Positions 59,298-64,000 of a DNA stretch of 64,000 bases are shown here, piece after piece. Source of the stretch: DASPLX01 sp035627375 (GTDB taxonomy: Bacteria; Pseudomonadota; Gammaproteobacteria; Burkholderiales; Burkholderiaceae_D); contig DASPLX010000010.1 in NCBI GenBank assembly GCA_035627375.1, forward strand, positions 124,001-188,000, read 5' to 3'. Within the stretch, counting starts at the first letter, position 1, and every line of letters begins with the position of its first letter. A model generated the notes under the pieces. The model was not told the DNA's origin, did not search any database, and was given only the letters and a program-made list of their open reading frames with translations. A program made the position numbers and the translations under genes.

Positions 59298-60455
59298 CTA
59301 GAAGAGATCCAGTTGCCCGCCGTCGTCGCCAGACCGTTCCGGCCGGCTTGCGGGCGCCGTGGAAGGACGGCGAAAGCGCGATGCGTCGAGCCCCTTGAAA
59401 TGCCTGCCGTGCATGCCGAGACCGACGCGCGCCGCGGCCTTTTCGAAGCGCTGCCGGATCAGGTCGGCCCAGATGCCTTCGCCTTTCATGCGCGAGCCGA
59501 ACTCCGCGACGTAGTCCTGACCGCCGCGCATGTCGCGAATGCGGTTCATCACGCGCCGCGCCCGATCCGGGAAATGCGCCTGCAGCCATTGCTGGAACAA
59601 CGGATTCACCTCCCATGGCAAGCGCAGGATGATGTAGCCGGCGCTGTCCGCGCCCGCTTCGGCGGCGGCTGCCAGCACGCGCTCGAGATCGGGTTCGGTC
59701 ACGAAAGGAATGACCGGCGCGATGCTGACGCAGACCGGAATGCCGGCGTCGGCCAGCGTGCGTATCGTGCGCAGGCGCCGGGCCGGGGCTGCCGCGCGCG
59801 GCTCCAGCGTGCGCGCGACGGCGGGATCGAGTGTCGTGATCGTGACGGCCGCGATGGCCTGGCGCTTGCTCGCCATGTCCGCCAGCAGATCGATATCGCG
59901 CTCGATCAGCGACGATTTCGTGATCAGTGCGACCGGGTGTTCGCATTCGTGCAGCACTTCGAGCACGCGCCGCGTGAGAAGGAATTCGCGTTCGCACGGT
60001 TGATAGGCATCCGTATTGACGCCGAGCGCGATCGGTTCGGGCCGGTACGAGCGGCGCGCCAGTTCTCTCCTGAGCAATTCGGGCGCATTGGTCTTCGCGA
60101 AGATCCGGCTTTCAAAATCGAGCCCGGGCGACAGGCCGAGATAGCTATGAGTCGGTCGCGCGAAGCAGTAGATGCATCCGTGTTCGCAGCCGTGATAGGG
60201 ATTGAGCGAGACGCCGAACGGCAAATCCGGAGAGGCATTGCGCGACAGGATGCTCTTTGCGGTTTCTTCGACGACTTGCGTCTTCCGCGGTGGCGGAACC
60301 TCATCTTCATGCTCGCCCGGCCAGCCGTCGTCGAATTCTTCCCGCGACTGCACTTCGTAGCGGCCTTGCAGGTTCGAGACCGCGCCGCGCCCTTTCCGCG
60401 GCGTCGGTAGCGGTTGCGTCACAATATCGGCGGGTGGAGGCTCGCGGTTCGGCAT
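59298..60455 (-). CDS. PA0069-family radical SAM protein
   Basis: A 385-residue radical-SAM enzyme. The Cys triad is in NPYHGCEHGCIYCFARPTHS (CxxxCxxC near residue 90), with preceding ILSRNASPDLPFGVSLNPY. Other conserved parts are LGVNTDAYQPCEREFLLTRRVLEVL, ITKSSLIERDIDLL and the C-terminal QLDLF end typical of the PA0069 family (related to spore photoproduct lyase-like proteins). ATG at 60455. A perfect LexA-type box (60469-60484) sits 13 bp upstream, so the gene is probably part of the SOS response. Substrate unknown. Confidence 0.92.
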   Translation of the reverse strand: MPNREPPPADIVTQPLPTPRKGRGAVSNLQGRYEVQSREEFDDGWPGEHEDEVPPPRKTQVVEETAKSILSRNASPDLPFGVSLNPYHGCEHGCIYCFARPTHSYLGLSPGLDFESRIFAKTNAPELLRRELARRSYRPEPIALGVNTDAYQPCEREFLLTRRVLEVLHECEHPVALITKSSLIERDIDLLADMASKRQAIAAVTITTLDPAVARTLEPRAAAPARRLRTIRTLADAGIPVCVSIAPVIPFVTEPDLERVLAAAAEAGADSAGYIILRLPWEVNPLFQQWLQAHFPDRARRVMNRIRDMRGGQDYVAEFGSRMKGEGIWADLIRQRFEKAAARVGLGMHGRHFKGLDASRFRRPSTAPASRPERSGDDGGQLDLF

Positions 60456-60468
60456 GATATCTGAAATA

Positions 60469-60484
60469 CTGTATATAAGAACAG
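60469..60484. promoter_or_regulatory. LexA binding site (SOS box)
   Basis: CTGTATATAAGAACAG, i.e. CTGT-N8-ACAG, the exact consensus for gamma/betaproteobacterial LexA. It lies 13 bp before the ATG of the radical-SAM gene on its coding strand and would block the promoter when LexA is bound. Confidence 0.85.
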
Positions 60485-60530
60485 TATTTTAGGCATCGAT
60501 CAGTCCAGCGGCAAATAACTTCCAGAAATA

Positions 60531-60563
60531 AAAAATCCTCCCGGCATGGGATCGCCGGGAGGA
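60531..60563 (-). terminator. Terminator of the glycine-zipper gene
   Basis: On the minus strand TCCTCCCGGC, an 8-nt loop, GCCGGGAGGA and TTTTTTATTTC. It is only 20 bp after the stop. Confidence 0.88.
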
Positions 60564-60583
60564 CGGAGGGAATGATTCCGAAT

Positions 60584-61087
60584 TCAGCGCGGCGTCAGCG
60601 TGACATGCAATTTGACGCGTTCGCCCGGATCGTAGGCCATGTTGCTGGTGTAAGTATGGCCGCGATATTCGTAGGTCACGAGGTAGCCGGTGGTGCGCGA
60701 TTCCCACTGTTCGACCATGCGGCATTGGCGGACTGGCTGCTCGGCGACCGTCGCGGTCGGCGTGTTGCTGTTGTCGACGCGGTCGCCGATGATGGCGCCG
60801 GCGATCGCGCCGGCCGCTGTCGCGACAGCCCGGCCGTCGCCTTTGCCGACCTGGTTGCCAGCCAGGCCGCCGATGATGCCGCCGACAATGGCGCCGCCGG
60901 TGCTACGTTGCTGCGGCTGCTGGACTTGAACGTACTCGGTCCGGCATTCCTGGCGCGGCACGTTGAACCGCTCGACTTGCGGCGTAACGCTCACTACCCG
61001 GGCGTATTCGTCGAATTCGGCCGCCGAAGCTGCCGACGCGATACCTGCCAAGAGAATCAGAAAACCCGTTTTTTTCAGCTTGTTCAT
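60584..61087 (-). CDS. Glycine-zipper 2TM-domain envelope protein
   Basis: A 167-residue exported protein; signal peptide to about residue 22 (SAASAAEFDE). The glycine-zipper part TGGAIVGGIIGGLAGNQVGKGDGRAVATAAGAIAGAIIGD (about residues 63-102) is two amphipathic helices with Gly spacing, as in SlyB/YgdI-type proteins. It is preceded by a Cys-containing CRTEYVQVQQPQQR segment and followed by a beta domain with RQCRMVEQWESRTTGYLVTYEYRG. I start at the ATG at 61087. Likely outer-membrane associated; function unknown. Confidence 0.85.
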   Translation of the reverse strand: MNKLKKTGFLILLAGIASAASAAEFDEYARVVSVTPQVERFNVPRQECRTEYVQVQQPQQRSTGGAIVGGIIGGLAGNQVGKGDGRAVATAAGAIAGAIIGDRVDNSNTPTATVAEQPVRQCRMVEQWESRTTGYLVTYEYRGHTYTSNMAYDPGERVKLHVTLTPR

Positions 61088-61238
61088 AGGACGCTCCCTT
61101 ACCGTAAACGATAGTTCGGTAAACGCCGGAGCGATGCCCCGAGGATACAAGAAATGTGTAAGCGAATGTTTCCTCGCGCGGCAATTCGTAACACGCGCCG
61201 TGCCGCCTTGCATTCTCGCGCGGGCGCGGCGCGGGGGA

Positions 61239-61658
61239 TCAGGCCAGGCCGACTTTCACGTCGATGTTGCCGCGCGTCGCGTTGGAGTAGGGGCAAACTT
61301 CATGCGCTTTGTCGACCAGCGCCTGGGCGGTCGTCCGGTCGACGCCCGGCAGCGAGACCGAGAGGGCGGCGGTCAGGCCGAAGCCGCCGGCGCCGTTCGG
61401 GCCGATGCCGACTTCCGCCGTCACGGCCGCGTCCGCCGGCAACGACGCTTTCGCGTGGGCCGCGACGAACTTCAGCGCCGACAGGAAGCAGGCGGAATAA
61501 CCCGCCGCGAACAGCTGCTCCGGATTCGTGCCTTCGCCGCCCGGACCGCCGAGTTGCTTCGGCATGGCGAGCTTGACATTGAGTTGTTCGTCGCTGCTGA
61601 CGGCGCGGCCGTCGCGGCCGCCGGTTGCGGTTGCTTGTGCGGTGTACAGAACTTGCAT
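61239..61658 (-). CDS. ohr: Organic hydroperoxide resistance protein
   Basis: A 139-residue thiol peroxidase of the Ohr/OsmC family. Catalytic Cys pair in YSACFLSAL and HEVCPYSNATRGN; the Glu/Arg and Gln residues that build the active site are in the usual places (GGEGTNPEQLFAAGY). It reduces organic hydroperoxides with lipoylated proteins. A GGAGAACATC site precedes the ATG. Downstream of the MarR regulator on the same strand, 108 bp apart. Confidence 0.95.
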   Translation of the reverse strand: MQVLYTAQATATGGRDGRAVSSDEQLNVKLAMPKQLGGPGGEGTNPEQLFAAGYSACFLSALKFVAAHAKASLPADAAVTAEVGIGPNGAGGFGLTAALSVSLPGVDRTTAQALVDKAHEVCPYSNATRGNIDVKVGLA

Positions 61659-61712
61659 GATGTTCTCCTATCGGGGTTGAAAAGCGCCATCAATCAAATG
61701 GCGAGCAATTCA

Positions 61713-61726
61713 ATTGTACACAATTT
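61713..61726. promoter_or_regulatory. Candidate OhrR operator before ohr
   Basis: AATTGTACACAATT: AATTGT and ACAATT arms around a 2-nt centre, in an AT-rich patch 55 bp before the ohr start. On the minus strand TACAAT overlaps it and could be the -10. OhrR operators are AT-rich dyads of this kind; the specific assignment is inferred. Confidence 0.5.
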
Positions 61727-61766
61727 AAATTCGGCGTGCAGGGCATCGCCGAAATCGGCGTTTCGG

Positions 61767-62234
61767 TCAATCTGGGGAGTAGTCGTTCAGCTCGTCGCGT
61801 ATCGCGTTCAACTGGGTGCGCAGCCGGACCAGCGTTTCGACGGATTGACCGCTGGCGCAGACGACTTGCATCGGGATGTCCCGCGCTTGCTTCTTGAGGG
61901 ACCGGCCATTGCCTGTCAAGGTGATGCGCACCTGCCGTTCGTCTTGCTCGTCGCGCGTGCGCGTGATCAATTCCGCCGCTTCCAGGCGCTTGAGCAGAGG
62001 CGTCAGGGTGCCGGAATCGAGGAACAGTTTTTCACCGATTTCCTTCACGAGCAGGCCGTCCCGTTCCCAGAGCACCAGCATCACGAGATACTGAGGATAG
62101 GTCAGGCCGAGTTTTTCGAGGAAAGGCTTGTAAACCTTGGTCATGGCCAGCGACGCCGAATACAGCGCGAAGCAAAACTGGCTGTCGAGCGCAAGCGGAT
62201 CGGCGGACTGTTTCGGCGGAACGGGTTTCGGCAT
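61767..62234 (-). CDS. ohrR: MarR-family organic hydroperoxide sensor
   Basis: A 155-residue regulator. The reactive Cys is in LDSQFCFALYSASLAMTKVY at about residue 22, the OhrR hallmark. Winged helix: GLTYPQYLVMLVLWERDGLLVKEIGEKLFLDSGTLTPLLKRLEAAELITRTRDEQDERQVRITLT (about 42-108). I start at MPKPVPPKQ (62234); an upstream frame extends to 62306 without similarity. It sits just before ohr on the same strand and probably represses it until hydroperoxide oxidises the Cys. Confidence 0.94.
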   Translation of the reverse strand: MPKPVPPKQSADPLALDSQFCFALYSASLAMTKVYKPFLEKLGLTYPQYLVMLVLWERDGLLVKEIGEKLFLDSGTLTPLLKRLEAAELITRTRDEQDERQVRITLTGNGRSLKKQARDIPMQVVCASGQSVETLVRLRTQLNAIRDELNDYSPD

Positions 62235-62386
62235 GGCGTGATGAGAATCCGGAGTTGCGGCGCACCGGGCGGATTTCTGCGGGGCGCATCGCCAGCATTT
62301 TGACACGATCTGCCTGCGTGGGATAATCGGCCGAGTTTGTCATGGCCGCCAGCTGACCGGGCCAGGCCGTTTTCCCGAATGTCCCT

Positions 62387-63808
62387 ATGCGCATGCTTTC
62401 CCGATATCCGATTCGTCGATTTCTTTCGGTATGCCTGACCTTGTTGCCGTTCGCGGCGGCCGCGCACGGTTTGCCGTCGCCGGTCATGCAAGCCTTGAAA
62501 CGCGCGGAGTTGCCGGCGCAAGCGTTGGGTGTCTACGTGCAGGAAGTCGGGGCGCGCAAGCCGTTGGTGGCCGTCAACGCCGAACGGGCCTTCAGTCCGG
62601 CGTCGACGATGAAGCTCGTCACGACCTACGCCGCGCTGGAGATGCTCGGGCCGACCTATACCTGGAAGACCCAGGCCTACGCCGGAGGCCCCCAAACCGG
62701 CGATATCCTGCAAGGCGATCTCATCATCAAAGGCAGCGGCGACCCGAAGCTCGTGACCGAGAATTTCTGGCTGTTCCTGCGCCAGATCCGCGCCCACGGC
62801 ATCCGCGAAATCCGCGGCGACCTGGTGCTGGACCGCAGCGCCTTCGAGGAAGCGCCTTTCGACCCGAGCAAATTCGACGGCGATGCGGTCAAGCCGTACA
62901 ACGTCGGCGCCGATGCCTTGCTGCTGAATTATTCGGCATTGCGATTCCGTTTCATTCCCAATCCGAGCCTGAATTCGGTCTCGGTCGTCATGGATCCGCC
63001 GATGGCGGATTACGCGGTCACGGGGCCGCGCTTGACGAATGGCGATTGCGGCGACTGGCAGCGCAAGCTCGGCGCCGTGCTGACGACCGGCGCCGACTTC
63101 AGCGGCGGCTTCGCGGCGTCCTGCGGCGAGAAGACGTGGTATGCCTATCCCTACCAGATGACGCCGACCCAGTATTTCGGCGCGGTGTTCCGGCAGATGT
63201 GGGCCGACCTCGGCGGCAGCTTGAAGGGGGGAGTGAAGAACGGCGTGACGCCTGCCTCGGCGGCCATGATCACCGAATGGGAGTCGGCGCCGCTGCCGGA
63301 GATCGTGCGCGACATCAACAAGTACAGCAACAATGTGATGGCGCGCCAGGCCTTGCTGACGCTGGCCCTGGAAGTCCTGCGCCAACCGGCCAGCACCGGG
63401 CGCGGCGCGCAAGTCGTCAAGGAATGGCTGGCGGCCAAGGGGGTCGATGCGTCCGAGCTCGTCATCGAGAATGGTTCGGGCCTGTCGCGCGTCGAACGCA
63501 TCGCGCCGCGCACGCTCGGCCGCATGCTGGTGGCTGCCTTCAAATCGCCGCTGATGCCGGAATTCGTTTCGTCGATGCCGCTGGCCGGGTTCGACGGCAC
63601 GATGCGCAACCGCCTTTGGGACAAGAGCGTGGCCGGCAAGGCGCATATCAAGACCGGACGACTGGACGATGTGCGCGCCGTCGCCGGCTATGTGCTGGCC
63701 GCGTCCGGCAAGTACTATGCCGTGGTCAGCATCCTCAATCATCGCAATGCCGTCGCCGGCGCGGAGATCAACGATGCCTTGCTGCAATGGGTCTACGAGC
63801 GCGGTTGA
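62387..63808 (+). CDS. dacB: D-alanyl-D-alanine carboxypeptidase/endopeptidase (PBP4 type)
   Basis: A 473-residue periplasmic S13 peptidase. Signal peptide to about residue 27 (AAAAHGL). Penicillin-binding motifs: SxxK in SPASTMKLV (near 70), SxN in YSNNVMARQ (near 310), KTG in HIKTGRLDDVRAVAGY (near 420). Class-C extra domains between the first two motifs are present. It trims and cuts peptidoglycan peptides. Divergent from ohrR with a 152-bp gap. Confidence 0.95.
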   Translation: MRMLSRYPIRRFLSVCLTLLPFAAAAHGLPSPVMQALKRAELPAQALGVYVQEVGARKPLVAVNAERAFSPASTMKLVTTYAALEMLGPTYTWKTQAYAGGPQTGDILQGDLIIKGSGDPKLVTENFWLFLRQIRAHGIREIRGDLVLDRSAFEEAPFDPSKFDGDAVKPYNVGADALLLNYSALRFRFIPNPSLNSVSVVMDPPMADYAVTGPRLTNGDCGDWQRKLGAVLTTGADFSGGFAASCGEKTWYAYPYQMTPTQYFGAVFRQMWADLGGSLKGGVKNGVTPASAAMITEWESAPLPEIVRDINKYSNNVMARQALLTLALEVLRQPASTGRGAQVVKEWLAAKGVDASELVIENGSGLSRVERIAPRTLGRMLVAAFKSPLMPEFVSSMPLAGFDGTMRNRLWDKSVAGKAHIKTGRLDDVRAVAGYVLAASGKYYAVVSILNHRNAVAGAEINDALLQWVYERG

Positions 63809-63832
63809 GCCGGCCGCCGCGCGCCGTCGAGA

Positions 63833-64000
63833 TCAAAGCACCAACGGCCGGTCCGACAGTTGATTCGCCTGCGAGCCGTCGGCGGGAAAATTCTTCGCCA
63901 GCAGTTCGTTGAGCTGCCGCACGCCGGCAACGGCGCTGTCATGGAATTCGCCGCGGTGGAAACCTTCCGTCATGGTGCGGCAGGCGGCCTGCCACTCCGA
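63833..64000 (-). CDS. C-terminal part of a TPM-domain (YgcG-like) protein
   Basis: The window edge cuts the gene; 55 residues plus the stop (63833-63835) are visible. The segment TMTEGFHRGEFHDSAVAGVRQLNELLAKNFP and the end NQLSDRPLVL match the C-terminus of TPM-domain membrane proteins, in which NxLPDxPVVL is usual. These proteins are membrane anchored and of poorly defined function. Convergent with dacB. Confidence 0.75.
   Translation of the reverse strand, partial: SEWQAACRTMTEGFHRGEFHDSAVAGVRQLNELLAKNFPADGSQANQLSDRPLVL

Overview
The window reads as chromosomal DNA of a high-GC betaproteobacterium of the order Burkholderiales, most likely an Oxalobacteraceae member (Herbaspirillum/Noviherbaspirillum-like). 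The support is the syntenic block xseA-exbB-exbD-lpxK-trm112-kdsB-adk, an fkpB-ispH pair, rpmB-rpmG next to radC, a livHMGF block, and proteins of betaproteobacterial type. The family assignment is inference from gene content and was not checked against a database. No rRNA, tRNA or CRISPR array was seen.

Layout. 1-12 kb is accessory: a truncated unknown gene, a class D beta-lactamase with an AmpG-like MFS permease, a hybrid histidine kinase, an exported protein with a redoxin, a DUF1772 membrane protein, a solute-binding-type protein, a MerR regulator with the flavodoxin-fold oxidoreductase it appears to control, a large palindromic repeat, and a secreted protein with two internal repeats and a glycosidase-like domain. 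sodB lies at 12.1-12.7 kb. 12.8-24.8 kb is a mosaic that separates sodB from xseA, its usual neighbour in the relatives I know: a broken DUF455 gene, a WYL regulator divergent from an ABM-fold protein and an AlkD-like protein, a decayed IS66 element, a three-gene operon of secreted phospholipase C-like enzyme, parvulin foldase and anchored helical protein, a two-component system and a lipoprotein.

25-57 kb is mostly core: a PuuD-like membrane protein with a 32-residue partner, xseA, exbBD, lpxK, trm112, kdsB, adk, a K+-independent H+-pyrophosphatase, an HSD10-like dehydrogenase, gamma-glutamyltransferase, a patatin phospholipase, a barnase/barstar pair, purN, a RsmB-type methyltransferase, an MscS channel, a fatty acid desaturase, the ogt-alkB repair pair, rpmG/rpmB, radC, fkpB, ispH, livHMGF without livK, two regulators, and a fumarylpyruvate hydrolase/maleylpyruvate isomerase-like pair. 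56.7-64 kb holds lipase lipA with its foldase lifO (in inverted order), a radical-SAM protein behind a perfect LexA box, a glycine-zipper lipoprotein-like protein, ohr/ohrR, dacB, and the end of a TPM-domain gene.

The most notable structures are: two copies of a dispersed palindromic repeat (9970-10132 and 57791-57867); two TTGACT-N20 promoters with central dyads typical of MerR activation; two separate secreted-lipolytic-enzyme modules that each carry their own folding factor; a LexA box on a PA0069-family gene; a LiuR-like palindrome before the HSD10-like gene; and duplicated dyads in an AT-rich patch before the secreted RNase.
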